NCBI GenBank assembly: GCA_046351325.1
Contig: JAXLYR010000006.1
Coordinates: forward strand, 310,001 to 374,000
Direction: 5' to 3'
Length of the DNA: 64,000 nt
Origin: Xiheicaenibacterium sp046351325
GTDB lineage: Bacteria; Myxococcota_A; Polyangia; Polyangiales; Polyangiaceae
Part shown: one piece after another, positions 43,453 to 54,620 of the stretch
How the letters are laid out: the number at the start of each line of letters is the position of its first letter
Position numbering within the stretch: the first letter of the stretch is position 1
Program-made: the position numbers and the translations under genes
The notes under the pieces: generated by a model
Told to the model about the DNA's origin: nothing
Database searches by the model: none
Seen by the model: only the letters and a program-made list of their open reading frames with translations

Positions 43453-44574
43453 ATGGCCGAACCGCTGAAGACGTTCTTCTCCCCGGCGCTCGTGCGCCGC
43501 CTCGCCGCCGACCTCGAGCGCGTGGAGCCGTCGTTCCCTGCGCGCGCGTTCGTGCGGCGCGCCTCCGCAGGCCTCGACGAGCTCGAGCTCATGGATCGGG
43601 GCAAGCAGATCGCGCGGGCGCTCGCCGAGCATTTGCCCGCCGACTACCCGAGCGCGATCGACGTGCTCTTGCGCTCGCTCGGCGCGGAGCACGCCACCGA
43701 CGAGCTCGTCGGGGCCGGGATGGCGCCGTTCTATTATCTGCCGCACACGCTGTTCGTGGCCGAGCGCGGGCTCGACCACTTCGAGCTCTCGTTTCGAGCT
43801 CAATACGAGCTTACAAAGCGGTTCACTGCGGAGGGCAGCATCCGGGCCTTCATCGAGAGAGACCCGGAGCGCACGTTCGCGAAGCTCGCGGATTGGACAA
43901 CGGACGAGAGCGCGCACGTGCGTCGCCTCGTGTCGGAGGGCACGCGCCTACGGCTGCCTTGGGCGGGGCGCGTCGCTTGGCTCGACGCGAACCCGACGCG
44001 TGTCCTCGCCCTCCTCGAGCGCTTGAAGGACGACCCGACGACGCTCGTGCGCCGCAGCGTCGCGAACAACCTGAATGACCTGGGCAAGTCCCAGCCCGAG
44101 CTCACGGTCGAGACGTGTCGGCGTTGGCTCGCGGCCTCCCCCTCGGTCGAGATGACGGCGCTCGTCCGTCACGCGCTGCGATCGCTCGTGAAGCGGGGAC
44201 ATCGCGGCGCGCTCGAGGTCCTCGGCGTGGGCGTCGCCCCCAAGGTGGAGCTCGTCGGCGCGCGCATCTCGCCGAAGATCGTGCGAGTCGGCGGTGAGCT
44301 CCGCTTCTCCTTCAGCGTGGCGAGCCTCGCGAAGCGGACGCAGTCACTCGTCGTCGACTATGTGGTTCACTTCGTCAAAGCGAACGGCGCGCAGCGCCCC
44401 AAGGTCTTCAAGCTGAGACGCATCAGCCTCGAGGCGGACGCGTCCGCGAGCTTCGAGGGGAAGGTCTCGTTCGCGACGATGACGACGAGGCAGCATTATC
44501 CCGGCCAGCATCGCCTCGAGGCCCTCGTGAACGGGGTCGCCTTCCCGATAGGAGACTTCGGGGTTCGCGGCTGA
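43453..44574 (+). CDS. DNA alkylation repair protein (AlkC/AlkD-like HEAT fold)
   Basis: 373 residues, ATG at 43453. Repeated helix pairs typical of the HEAT-like alkylpurine glycosylases are seen: FVRRASAGLDELELMDR, then WTTDESAHVRRLVSEGTRLRLPWA and DPTTLVRRSVANNLNDL. The last is a signature segment of the family (VRRSVANNLNDLGK). It carries a C-terminal Ig-like beta extension of about 110 residues (VGARISPKIVRVGGELRFSFSV), as in AlkC. Predicted to remove N3- or N7-alkylated purines. Divergent from the WYL regulator, which probably regulates it. Confidence 0.92.
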   Translation: MAEPLKTFFSPALVRRLAADLERVEPSFPARAFVRRASAGLDELELMDRGKQIARALAEHLPADYPSAIDVLLRSLGAEHATDELVGAGMAPFYYLPHTLFVAERGLDHFELSFRAQYELTKRFTAEGSIRAFIERDPERTFAKLADWTTDESAHVRRLVSEGTRLRLPWAGRVAWLDANPTRVLALLERLKDDPTTLVRRSVANNLNDLGKSQPELTVETCRRWLAASPSVEMTALVRHALRSLVKRGHRGALEVLGVGVAPKVELVGARISPKIVRVGGELRFSFSVASLAKRTQSLVVDYVVHFVKANGAQRPKVFKLRRISLEADASASFEGKVSFATMTTRQHYPGQHRLEALVNGVAFPIGDFGVRG

Positions 44575-44604
44575 GGCCCTCTGCCGGGTGCGCTGACTCG
44601 GCTG

Positions 44605-45582
44605 TCAGTTTCCCGGCTTTTGCCCAGGCTTGGGGCGACAGTCGCAGAACTTGCTCGCTTGGTCGCAGACGTCCTCCCCGAGCTCGGCTCCAGCGAACAT
44701 CTCGTGGTTGAAGCAGCCATTGCACGGGGTCTTCGCGTTGCACGGCGAATAGCAACTACAGACGCCGTGTTTGCAGCGGCCCTTGGTCCCGGCGTCGGCG
44801 CGACAGAAGCCGCCGCAGTCGCTGTCGTCCTCGCAATAAGCGGGCTCGGAGAATTGATCGAGCAGCATGATGGTCGTGTCGCAGCGCCGACCGGGGGACT
44901 GTGGGTTTTGGTAACAAGCTTGTTCGGGGCCACAGTCGCGCCCGCGGTTACACGCGATCACGGTTCGACGGTAGAAGCTGTCTTCTTCAGCGGCCTTCTC
45001 GTCGAATGGGGCGCAAAAGGGGCCGTCTTCACCGCCGAAACAGGTCAATCCATTCTGGCAGGGAGCGGCCCCGCAGACGACGTCGCCGGGCGGCGCTGAG
45101 CTCGAGTAACAGAATTGGTGCTGCGCGCAGGTGTCGAACGGCGCGCGACAGCTCTCGTCGTCGGCGCTGCACCGCTGGGTCCGGCGACACGGTGAGGTCC
45201 CGTCTGGGAGCATGGCGACACAGGAGCTCACCCAAGCGTCCTCGGTCTCCGAGTGCTGAGGCTCTTCGCAGCAGCTCTCTCCCTGATTGCAGTCGCCAGC
45301 GTCATCACAATAGGCGGCGTCGCGCCAATTGCAGGCCTTCATCCAGTCGTCGGAGCGCGGGACACAGTGCGCAGAGTCGCCGCTGTCGCAGCACAGCTGC
45401 GATTCGGTCAGGCAATAGCCCTTGCCGCAGGCGACGCGGCCCTTCACCGGCAGCGCCGCCCCGACGGAGGCGCTCGGCGCGGCAGAGAGCGTCGCGTTTA
45501 CCGGCTTGGGCGCCTCGCTCGAGCAGGCGGTGTCGAGGAGCGTCAAGGCAGCGAGGAGCGGGGCAGGAGTCGAGCGAAACAC
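44605..45582 (-). CDS. Cys-rich secreted lipoprotein
   Basis: 325 residues. Lipobox LLDTAC, then an Ala/Ser linker. About 45 Cys residues are arranged in short modules (CGKGYCLTESQLCCDSGD, CGAAPCQNGLTCFGGEDG, CNRGRDCGPEQAC, CEDDSDCGGFC, CSCYSPC). They are of the same broad type as in the other Cys-rich proteins of this window but not closely repetitive. It should be a disulfide-rigid periplasmic or surface protein. No enzymatic motif. It converges with the alkylation-repair gene. Confidence 0.75.
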   Translation of the reverse strand: MFRSTPAPLLAALTLLDTACSSEAPKPVNATLSAAPSASVGAALPVKGRVACGKGYCLTESQLCCDSGDSAHCVPRSDDWMKACNWRDAAYCDDAGDCNQGESCCEEPQHSETEDAWVSSCVAMLPDGTSPCRRTQRCSADDESCRAPFDTCAQHQFCYSSSAPPGDVVCGAAPCQNGLTCFGGEDGPFCAPFDEKAAEEDSFYRRTVIACNRGRDCGPEQACYQNPQSPGRRCDTTIMLLDQFSEPAYCEDDSDCGGFCRADAGTKGRCKHGVCSCYSPCNAKTPCNGCFNHEMFAGAELGEDVCDQASKFCDCRPKPGQKPGN

Positions 45583-45696
45583 GGGCGCAAGATAGTGCGC
45601 TTCGGGGGCGTCGTCGCCGCGTCGGAGGGCCGACGTGATGCGGCACCGGACGAATCATGAGCCGCGGGGGCGGCCTTCGATCACTCTAGGCGGGCC

Positions 45697-46329
45697 ATGG
45701 GTGCTCTGCGCAAGGACGCTGCCAGCGGGAAGGTCATCGAGCCCGCCGTCTTCGTCGCGTCCGACGCCGAGCTCTGTGAGGCCGCGCTGGCGGGCGACCT
45801 GCAGGCCCGCGCGAAGCTCTGCGAGCGCTACCTGCAGCACGTGACCCGGGTGCTCGCGCGCGTGCTCGGCCGCGACCCCGAGCTCGCGGACCTCGTGCAC
45901 GACGTGCTGCACGCGGCGCTCACCGACCTCCACAAGCTGCGCGATGCGAGCGCGTTTCGCCCATGGATCACCACGATCGCGGTGCATCACGCCCGCGCTC
46001 GCATCCGGCGTCGCACGCGGTTCCGCTGGCTCTTCCGCGAGGAGCTCGACGAGAGTCGACAGCCCGCGCGCGCCGCGCCGGACGACGCGCTGGACGCGCT
46101 CGACGCGGTGTATCGCGTCCTCGACAAACTCCCCGTCGACGAGCGCACCGCGTTCGCGCTCCGCTTCGTGGACGGCATGGAGCTCACCGAGGTCGCGTCG
46201 GCGTGTGAGGTCTCGCTCGCGACCATCAAGCGCAAGCTCGCGGGCGCCGAGCGGCGCTTCGTGAACCTGGCCGAACGCGAGCCCGCGCTCGAGACCTGGC
46301 TCCTCAACTCACGGTGGAGGGACGCATGA
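45697..46329 (+). CDS. ECF RNA polymerase sigma factor
   Basis: 210 residues. Region 2 includes DPELADLVHDVLHAALTDL with the usual helix pattern and FRPWITTIAVHHARARIRRR; region 4 is LPVDERTAFALRFVDGMELTEVASAC with the recognition helix SLATIKRKLAGAERR. ATG at 45697. It overlaps the downstream FecR-type gene by 4 bp (ATGA at 46326), a typical sigma/anti-sigma pairing. Confidence 0.92.
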   Translation: MGALRKDAASGKVIEPAVFVASDAELCEAALAGDLQARAKLCERYLQHVTRVLARVLGRDPELADLVHDVLHAALTDLHKLRDASAFRPWITTIAVHHARARIRRRTRFRWLFREELDESRQPARAAPDDALDALDAVYRVLDKLPVDERTAFALRFVDGMELTEVASACEVSLATIKRKLAGAERRFVNLAEREPALETWLLNSRWRDA

Positions 46330-47562
46330 CGCCGCCGGATCTCTTCGAGACCCTTCGTCAGCGGCAGGACGCACTCCTCGAGGAGGAGCGCGTGGTGGAG
46401 CGAGCGCGCGCGAAGCTCGCCGCTCGAGGGCCTGGTGATCGCCGACGGCGCACGCTGCGCCCGGCTCGGCTCGTGCTGGCGCTCGCCGCGTCGTTCGCGT
46501 GCGTGGCGCTGATCGCGGTCCTCGTGTTCGCGCTGCGGCCGCCGCCGCCTGCGCGCCCGTGGTCGCGTTCGGTGAGGACGGCGCGGTGCTCGTCGAGGGC
46601 GCCCGCGTGGCCGCGTCGGAGCGCGCACAAGGCGTGCGTTTCTCCGATGGAACGACGCTGCTGCTCCAAGCGCGCGCCGTCGCAGCGCTCGAGCGCCTCG
46701 CCCCCGAGGGCGGCGTGGTGCGGCTCGAGACGGGGCACATCTCGGTCTCGGTGCCACCGAATCAAGGTCGAGATTGGACGATCGCGGCAGGCCCGTACCG
46801 CGTGCACGTCACGGGCACGCGGTTCGACGTCGATTGGTCCGACTCGAGCGGGCGCTTCGAAATCGTGATGCTCGACGGCAGCGTGGTCGTGTCGGGGAGC
46901 GGCGCGGATCACGTGGTCGTCGCAGGCCAACGTCTCGAGCTCACGAGCGCGACCTCGAGCAACGCGCCGACGGCCGCGCCCTACGCGACCAGCGACGCCT
47001 CGGCGACCGCGACGACGACCGCGAGCGAAGCTCCGGTGGTGATCGCGCCGAGCGCGAGCGCGTCGGTCCCCACTGCGAGCGTAAACTCGTCAACGACGCC
47101 GAACTATCGCGCGCTCCTCGCCGAGGGCAAGCTCGCGGACGCGGTCGCTGCCGCGGAAGACGCGGGCTGGAGCAACGTGACGAGCTCCGCAGGCGCGGGC
47201 GAGCTCGTGTCGCTCGGCGGACGCGGCGCGCGTCGCAAAGAAGGGCGCGCTCGCGAAGGAGGCCTACGAGTCGGTGCGCGCGCGCTTCCCCGGCACCCAC
47301 GAGGCCGCGCGCGCGGCCTTCGCGCTCGGTGTGATGAGCTTCCCCTCGGCGGCGGCGCTCGCGCTGTTTCAGGCCTATCGGACCGAGGCTCCGGGCGGTG
47401 CGCTCGCCCCCGAGGCGCTCGGTCGAATGATGGAGATCGAGCACGCGCGCGGCAACGACAGCGCGGCGGCGGCGCTCGCCGAGCGCTACCTCGCGAGCTA
47501 TCCGAACGGCGCGCATCAGAAGCTCGCGCGCTCGCTCTGCGCCCGCGGCGCCTTCGCCATGA
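46326..47562 (+). pseudogene. FecR-TPR anti-sigma factor gene, frameshifted
   Basis: Frame one gives an N-terminal helix and transmembrane segment (LVLALAASFACVALIAVLV). From about 46550 the FecR domain is in a second frame: AFGEDGAVLVEG, HISVSVP, HVTGTRFDVDWSD, MLDGSVVVSG. From about 47230 the TPR-like C-terminus (AKKGALAKEAYESV, then HEAARAAFALG and AERYLASYPNG) is in a third. A further shift is needed to end at the TGA overlapping the next ATG (47559-47562). All pieces match the expected FecR-TPR architecture, so the gene is recently broken or misassembled. Confidence 0.8.
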
Positions 47563-48698
47563 TCCGCGCGCAGCTCGGTTTCGCGAGCGTCTGCGCAGCG
47601 CTCGCGTTCGCGACGATGTCCAACGCCGCCGCGAACGACCAGCCGAGCGAGGCCGCGCGCGTCTCGCGGATCACGCTCTTGTCTTCGAAGAGCGAGGCCG
47701 CGTTCGCCGCGCGCGTGCGCGCCGAGCTCGAGGCGCTCGGCTACGTGATCGTCGAGAGCAGCGGGATCACCTCGAGCGCGACCGTCCGCATCGAGCGCAA
47801 GGCCGGCGACCTCGTCGTCTCGGTCCGCCGCGTCTCGTCGAGCGAGCCCTCGGGGGACGCGAACCACGAGCTCCGCTTGCCGCGCGACGCCGATGTCGGT
47901 GAGGGGGTGACCAAGGTCGTCGAGCTCGTGCGCGCGACGCTCCTGCCCGTCGAGACTCCGCAGCCTCCCGACACGACCTCGCCCGAGCCGACGCCGAAGA
48001 TCCCAGGTGAGACGACGACACCGACGACGACACCCACGTCGACCCCAGAGCCCGCTCGCGATCCGAGCGCGGCGAACGAGGTCTCGCGGAGCGACCGCGA
48101 ATTCGCAGCGACGACGATCGCTCGTCGCTCCACGCCCGACGTGCTCGAGCCCGTCCCCGCGGTGACCCCCGACGCGACGACGAAGCGACCGACGCCCACG
48201 CCCGTCGGTGGCGTGCTGCAGTTCGGCGCGGGCGCGATCATGAGCCCTGGCGGGCTGCCGCCCGCGGCCCAGCTCGAGGTTCGCGCCGGTGTTTGGGTGC
48301 TCCCGTGGCTCGAGGTCCTCGTCACCTCGTGGATCCCGACCGCGCCCGCGACGCGCGCCGGCTCGTCGACCACGCTGTTCTCGACGGTCGCGGGCGTGCA
48401 TTTCAGGCCGCTGCCCAACCTCGAGTTCCTCGAGCTCGACGGCGGCGCGTCGATTGGGTTCGTCTGGATGCGGACGTTGAAGAGCGACGACGGTCAAGTC
48501 GATTGGGTCCCGCCGGTGGGCCTGCTCGAGCTCGGCGCCGGAGCGCGCGTGACGCCGCTCGTCTCGCTGCGCGCGGACGTCGCGTGCGGCGCGACACTGC
48601 CCCAAACGACGCTGAGCCTCGGTGGGGAGAGCGTCGATTGGGGCTTACCGGTCTGTATGACGACCAGCTCGGTGCGATTCAGGTTCTCGGCCGACTGA
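47559..48698 (+). CDS. Exported outer-membrane-type protein in the sigma/FecR operon
   Basis: 379 residues from ATG 47559, with a signal peptide (ASVCAALAFATMSNAAA). The first 120 residues are an alpha/beta domain (RITLLSSKSEAAFAARV, VRIERKAGDLVVSVRRV). A Pro/Thr-rich linker (about 130-190) leads to a C-terminal domain with alternating hydrophobic strands (LEVRAGVWVLPWLEVLVTSW, SSVRFRFS at the end). That is a small beta-barrel or barrel-like outer-membrane region. It is probably the regulon product of the ECF system. Confidence 0.72.
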   Translation: MIRAQLGFASVCAALAFATMSNAAANDQPSEAARVSRITLLSSKSEAAFAARVRAELEALGYVIVESSGITSSATVRIERKAGDLVVSVRRVSSSEPSGDANHELRLPRDADVGEGVTKVVELVRATLLPVETPQPPDTTSPEPTPKIPGETTTPTTTPTSTPEPARDPSAANEVSRSDREFAATTIARRSTPDVLEPVPAVTPDATTKRPTPTPVGGVLQFGAGAIMSPGGLPPAAQLEVRAGVWVLPWLEVLVTSWIPTAPATRAGSSTTLFSTVAGVHFRPLPNLEFLELDGGASIGFVWMRTLKSDDGQVDWVPPVGLLELGAGARVTPLVSLRADVACGATLPQTTLSLGGESVDWGLPVCMTTSSVRFRFSAD

Positions 48699-48779
48699 GG
48701 GGCGTGTAACTGATTGGGCGCTGTCGATTCTTGAGCCGTCTCTCGGGGGTAGCTTCACATGAGGGCCGAGAGGTGAGAG

Positions 48780-49625
48780 ATGCCAATCGGCGTAGCGGCT
48801 CGTACGGGCCTGTGGACTTGTGTGCTCGGGCTATCCCTGTTCGGTTGCGCCGGCAGAGAGCCCGTCAGCGGGACTGTCCGTGAAGACGTGTTCGCCTCGC
48901 GGGTCGCGAGCGAGGACTTCACCATCCTCGTGCGCACGCCCCCGAGCTACGAGGCGAGCGGCGACTCCAAATATCCAGTCATCTATCAGCTGGACGCGAC
49001 GTTTTTGGACGAGTTCGACACCTGCGCGGCGACCGTCTCGCGGCTCGAGGAGGAGGGCGCTATTCCAGAGTCCATCATCGTCGGGATTGGCCACCTCGAG
49101 AGCGGGCCGGACCTCGGGCGAGAGCATGACTTCGTGCCAGCCGACCCCGATAACGCCCAATACGACGGCCGCGCCGACAAGTTCTATGCGTTCCTCCACG
49201 ACGAGCTCGTCCCCCACGTCGAGTCGACCTATCGGGTCGCGCCCGGGCGTGCGCTCGTGGGTCACTCGCTCGGCGGCCTCTTTGCGCTCTATGCCTTCTT
49301 CCAAGAGGACAGTAACGGCCAGCCGTTCTTCGACAAGGTGCTCGCGGCCGACCCGAGCTACGGGGCAAACGACGGGGTCATCTTCGCCTTCGAGGAGGAG
49401 CGGAGCGCTCTCTCACGGTCGCGGCCTGGGCGCCTGTTCTTGACGGCCTCGCTCTATACCGGCGGCGCGCAGGCCTTCCCGCACGCGGAGATGACTCACA
49501 GGATCAGGACTGACTTCGACGATCTGGAGCTCGAGTCGACGTATGAGCCGACCGATCACGGCGGCTTGATCCAGCTCTCGATGGAGAAGGGGCTGCCGTT
49601 CCTGCTCGAGGAGAGCTCGCAGTGA
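48780..49625 (+). CDS. Putative esterase (alpha/beta-hydrolase, YbbA/Fes type), lipoprotein
   Basis: 281 residues. Lipobox LGLSLFGC. Domain pattern of the putative_esterase (Esterase_phd) family: YPVIYQLDATF, IIVGIG, then the nucleophile elbow GHSLGG (Ser about residue 162), the acid near LAADPSYG, and His in DHGGL near the end. Homologues hydrolyse siderophore or carbohydrate esters. ATG at 48780. It overlaps the following gene by 4 bp (GTGA), indicating an operon. Confidence 0.88.
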   Translation: MPIGVAARTGLWTCVLGLSLFGCAGREPVSGTVREDVFASRVASEDFTILVRTPPSYEASGDSKYPVIYQLDATFLDEFDTCAATVSRLEEEGAIPESIIVGIGHLESGPDLGREHDFVPADPDNAQYDGRADKFYAFLHDELVPHVESTYRVAPGRALVGHSLGGLFALYAFFQEDSNGQPFFDKVLAADPSYGANDGVIFAFEEERSALSRSRPGRLFLTASLYTGGAQAFPHAEMTHRIRTDFDDLELESTYEPTDHGGLIQLSMEKGLPFLLEESSQ

Positions 49626-50278
49626 AATGGGCAATAGCGGCGCTCGTGGGCCTCGGCGCTGCGTCTTTGACGACGTTCGCGCGCGCCGAGGCACCGCGCG
49701 ATCCCAGGGTCGAGCTCGACGGACTCTTCACCTACGGCATCGGGAACGGGCACGCCCTCGGCGGTCGAGTGAACGTCACTGGGCTCTTCCCCGCTTGGCG
49801 CACCGACAGGGCGAATGGCTCGCTCGACCTCGGGGCGTATGGTGGTTACGAGAACGAGCCCATCGAGCTGCAGCCGTGGATGGATGACAGCGCGACGACG
49901 GGGACGACGCATCGAATCCCGTTCGGCGCGACGTTCGGCTTCGGCTTCCATTTTCACGACGGGCGCGCGGTCGCCGCGGGCAAGGCGACACACGAGCGCG
50001 AGGTCGCCACCCTCGCGACGTATGTGTACCTCGGCGGCGTGCACTGGATATCGCAATACGAGGTCCGGTATCCGAGCCGCGGGATAGAGGGTTACGGCGA
50101 GGCCATCGACACCGTCCTCGACGCCGGCGCGCTCGTCCGTTTGGGTGTCCCCATATACGAGAATCTCGCGCTCTCTTTCCAATTGGGAGCGCCGTTCTTC
50201 GGCATAGGACCGTCGACCGTGATTGGGCTCTTCACGACGGGGGTCGGATTGTCAGTGACGCTCCCGCGGGCCGAATAG
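49622..50278 (+). CDS. Outer-membrane beta-barrel-like protein
   Basis: 218 residues. GTG start overlapping the esterase stop. Signal peptide ends near TTFARA. The mature part is about 195 residues with strands of 8-10 residues in which every second residue is hydrophobic (LDGLFTYGIGN, ATFGFGFHF, AIDTVLDAGALVRLGV), ending in VGLSVTLPRAE. This is the appearance of an 8- to 10-stranded outer-membrane barrel. Its partner is the esterase lipoprotein. Confidence 0.72.
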   Translation: MKWAIAALVGLGAASLTTFARAEAPRDPRVELDGLFTYGIGNGHALGGRVNVTGLFPAWRTDRANGSLDLGAYGGYENEPIELQPWMDDSATTGTTHRIPFGATFGFGFHFHDGRAVAAGKATHEREVATLATYVYLGGVHWISQYEVRYPSRGIEGYGEAIDTVLDAGALVRLGVPIYENLALSFQLGAPFFGIGPSTVIGLFTTGVGLSVTLPRAE

Positions 50279-50295
50279 ACGCGGCGTTTTGGTGA

Positions 50296-52260
<1,965 letters not shown>

Positions 52261-52315
52261 AATGCGGCTCAATCTACAGCCGAACGCGACAGGCGCGGTA
52301 GGGGTATGCGGGCTG

Positions 52316-52795
52316 CTATTGGTTGTGTCGCGAGCCGTCTTTGCGCGTGAAGGTGGGGCTCCCGTCCGGCGCTTTGCGATAGGCCAAGTCGTCGTCCGGA
52401 TATTCGGCGGAGTCGTTCGGGTTCTGGTCGCTGATCTCCAAATAGCGCGCGGGTTGGTCAGTGCGATTGACGAATTGGTGGGCGTCGCCCGTCCCGGCGG
52501 GGAAGCGAGCGCACATCCCCGGGCCGAGCACCTGCTCGCCGGCGTTCGTGCGGAGCACGACCTCTCCCTCGAGGACGAAGACGAGCTCCTCTTCGTGCGT
52601 GTGGCTGTGCCGCATCGAGGACTCTTTGCCGGGCATCAGCGTCGTCAGGTTGCACCCGATCTTCGTGAGCCCGAGGGCCTTGGCGATGCGGCGCTTCTCG
52701 CGAGGCAGGACGCGCGAGCGAAAGGGCTCGGGGTAGCCCGACGCGTTGATGGGTTCGAGCGTCGAGGGATCCAATGCGGGGAGGTCGAGGGGCAT
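52316..52795 (-). CDS. Cupin-domain protein
   Basis: 159 residues. The double-psi cupin motif 1 is HSHTHEEELVFVLEG (metal ligands His, His, Glu), and motif 2 is FPAGTGDAHQFVN, with the late His. A single small cupin domain occupies about residues 45-125. It binds a metal and could be an isomerase, dioxygenase or sensor; not decidable. It is 43 bp downstream of the histidine kinase start on the same strand, upstream of it in transcription. Confidence 0.85.
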   Translation of the reverse strand: MPLDLPALDPSTLEPINASGYPEPFRSRVLPREKRRIAKALGLTKIGCNLTTLMPGKESSMRHSHTHEEELVFVLEGEVVLRTNAGEQVLGPGMCARFPAGTGDAHQFVNRTDQPARYLEISDQNPNDSAEYPDDDLAYRKAPDGSPTFTRKDGSRHNQ

Positions 52796-52810
52796 GCGCC
52801 TCTCTTTACC

Positions 52811-53881
52811 TCAGGACGTCGGGGTGCCGTCGTCGATCTCTTCGAGGCGCTGAGTACGCAAGGGCTGCTGCGGTGGCAGCGCGCGCGTGGCCCGCTTTCG
52901 TCCGCGTAAGGAGCTCGGGTCCGAGGGATTGGCAAAACGCGGAGCCTCGCCGCCGAGGGCGACGCCGAGCTCGACCCGACGAACCTCGTCGAGCGCGCCG
53001 AAGAGCGCGCGAAAGACGAGGCTCCCGAGGCGTTGGTCCGTGTCGAGGACGAGGCGGTCAGCCACCATATCGACCTCGTGGAGGACGAGGTCCGCGCTGT
53101 TCGACAATCGCGCAACGACCCGGACATTGGGCAATAGCAGCTCCAAGCGGGGTATTTGAGGGTGGAGGTTCGCGAGCGCGAGGCGCGTCGCAGGCGAGCC
53201 CGGTTTGAAGAGCGGGCTCGCGAGGCGCTGGTCCTCGGGGGCGGTGAAGAAGAAGCCGAAGTCCAAAGCGGGCGGGAGCTCGAGCGGGTCGTCCTCGAGC
53301 GCTGGTATCGGCGCCCCCGCGAGGCGCCTCCGCCGTAGGGGCCATTGCCGCGCGATAGGCCCGAGTCCAGCGGCTGTGTTCGGGTGGGTGGGGTCGACGA
53401 TATTGGGCATCGCGAACATCCCCTCGATGCCTACAGGATTGTTCTTGGTGCGGAGCGCGCGCTCCCAGACGAGCGGCATGCGAATGAACGGCGCGGGCCT
53501 CGCGGCGGGCCCGCGGCGGTCCCCGAGCACGTCGAGCTCTTTGTGGACGAGCGAGCCCTGGGGGCCGCTCAACTCGAGCGCGACGCGCAGCGCCTGGACG
53601 GGAGCATGATTGGGGGAGAAGGCGTGCCCGACGACGAGGACCTCGGCGCCCGGAATGAACGGTATGAGATCTGATGTCGCCGAGAGCGAGCGGGCGGGCG
53701 CGTCGTGGTGATGCCGATCGCGCAACACGATTGGAGCCGGCGCGGTGAGCTCGGAGACGACGCCGGGCCTCAGGACGAACGAGACCTTCGCAATCAGGCT
53801 TACGCGGTCCGTGCAAAACCGCCAATTCAGAATATCGGCGTTGCACTGGGATGTAGCGTGGAGTGTCGGCAGAGAGGTCAT
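52811..53881 (-). CDS. DUF2169 family protein (copy 2)
   Basis: 356 residues from ATG 53881. It contains the family markers LIAKVSFVLRPG, SDLIPFIPGAEVLVVGHAF, and NPVGIEG, then WPLRRRRLAG. It is related to, but quite divergent from, the copy at 25585-26607. Some DUF2169 proteins help load type VI secretion effectors; no such genes are visible within the window. The C-terminus is Arg/Pro-rich. Transcribed leftward ahead of the cupin and histidine kinase genes. Confidence 0.82.
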   Translation of the reverse strand: MTSLPTLHATSQCNADILNWRFCTDRVSLIAKVSFVLRPGVVSELTAPAPIVLRDRHHHDAPARSLSATSDLIPFIPGAEVLVVGHAFSPNHAPVQALRVALELSGPQGSLVHKELDVLGDRRGPAARPAPFIRMPLVWERALRTKNNPVGIEGMFAMPNIVDPTHPNTAAGLGPIARQWPLRRRRLAGAPIPALEDDPLELPPALDFGFFFTAPEDQRLASPLFKPGSPATRLALANLHPQIPRLELLLPNVRVVARLSNSADLVLHEVDMVADRLVLDTDQRLGSLVFRALFGALDEVRRVELGVALGGEAPRFANPSDPSSLRGRKRATRALPPQQPLRTQRLEEIDDGTPTS

Positions 53882-54035
53882 GGTTGCCTGGGCGACGACA
53901 ACCAACCTATCGCGCGAGTGATCGCGCTGCTCATCGGGGGGAGCAATGTCCGAGATAGTGTCCCACTATGGACTTCGCGCGCCGTGGGGTTCGTGGGCGG
54001 TCGGCGCGGGCGCGCGTATACTGAGCCGAGACGAC

Positions 54036-54521
54036 ATGGGAGATTCCGACTCCAGTGACTCCAGCGCGCCTCCGACGGCGCCCTCGACCGACTCCACCGA
54101 CGTCGGCGAGCGGACCGAGGTCGCAGCTGATCTGGCCAGTCGGCCCGTCGCGACGCCGGTCACCGAGGCAGCCGCCCGCCAGCGCGACATGCTCATCGTC
54201 GGCGGGCCTTCGAGCGACGGAAACGGCGTCCAGGTCGTGCGCATTCAAGACGACCAGGTGCAGGCGGGTGAGCTCCGCGCCGTCCGCGAGGGACAGCCGA
54301 TCGTCGGCGAGTGTGTTCGCCTGCATCAACGCCCGGAGCACGAGCGCCTCTATGACGTAGAGGTCCTCGCGAAGACGGCGCCGAGCAGCCCCAAGGTCGA
54401 GCCCAAGAGCGAGGCCCAAGGCGCCAGTCGCAAGGGCCCCGCCATGGTGAACTCCGAGGCCTTCCGCAATGGCTGGGAGGGCATATTCGGTAGCGCGCCC
54501 CGCAAAGCGGACCTCAATTAG
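54036..54521 (+). CDS. Conserved-looking myxobacterial protein, unknown
   Basis: 161 residues. ATG 54036 (MGDSDSSDSS) is chosen; an upstream ATG at 53946 is possible but gives a poor extension. A Ser/Asp/Thr-rich N-terminus of about 50 residues is followed by a beta-rich core (DMLIVGGPSSDGNGVQVVRIQDDQVQAG) and a PEHERLYDVEV segment. It ends GPAMVNSEAFRNGWEGIFG. From memory, sequences of this shape are frequent in myxobacteria and uncharacterised. No signal peptide. Confidence 0.68.
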   Translation: MGDSDSSDSSAPPTAPSTDSTDVGERTEVAADLASRPVATPVTEAAARQRDMLIVGGPSSDGNGVQVVRIQDDQVQAGELRAVREGQPIVGECVRLHQRPEHERLYDVEVLAKTAPSSPKVEPKSEAQGASRKGPAMVNSEAFRNGWEGIFGSAPRKADLN

Positions 54522-54620
54522 TCGGGGCTCGATTCACCCCAATCGGTGAGAGAGCCGTCCAACAAAGTTGGCCAGAGATCTCGTTCGAACGTACCTGGGG
54601 GTCGAAGGAGATTCGTTCCC

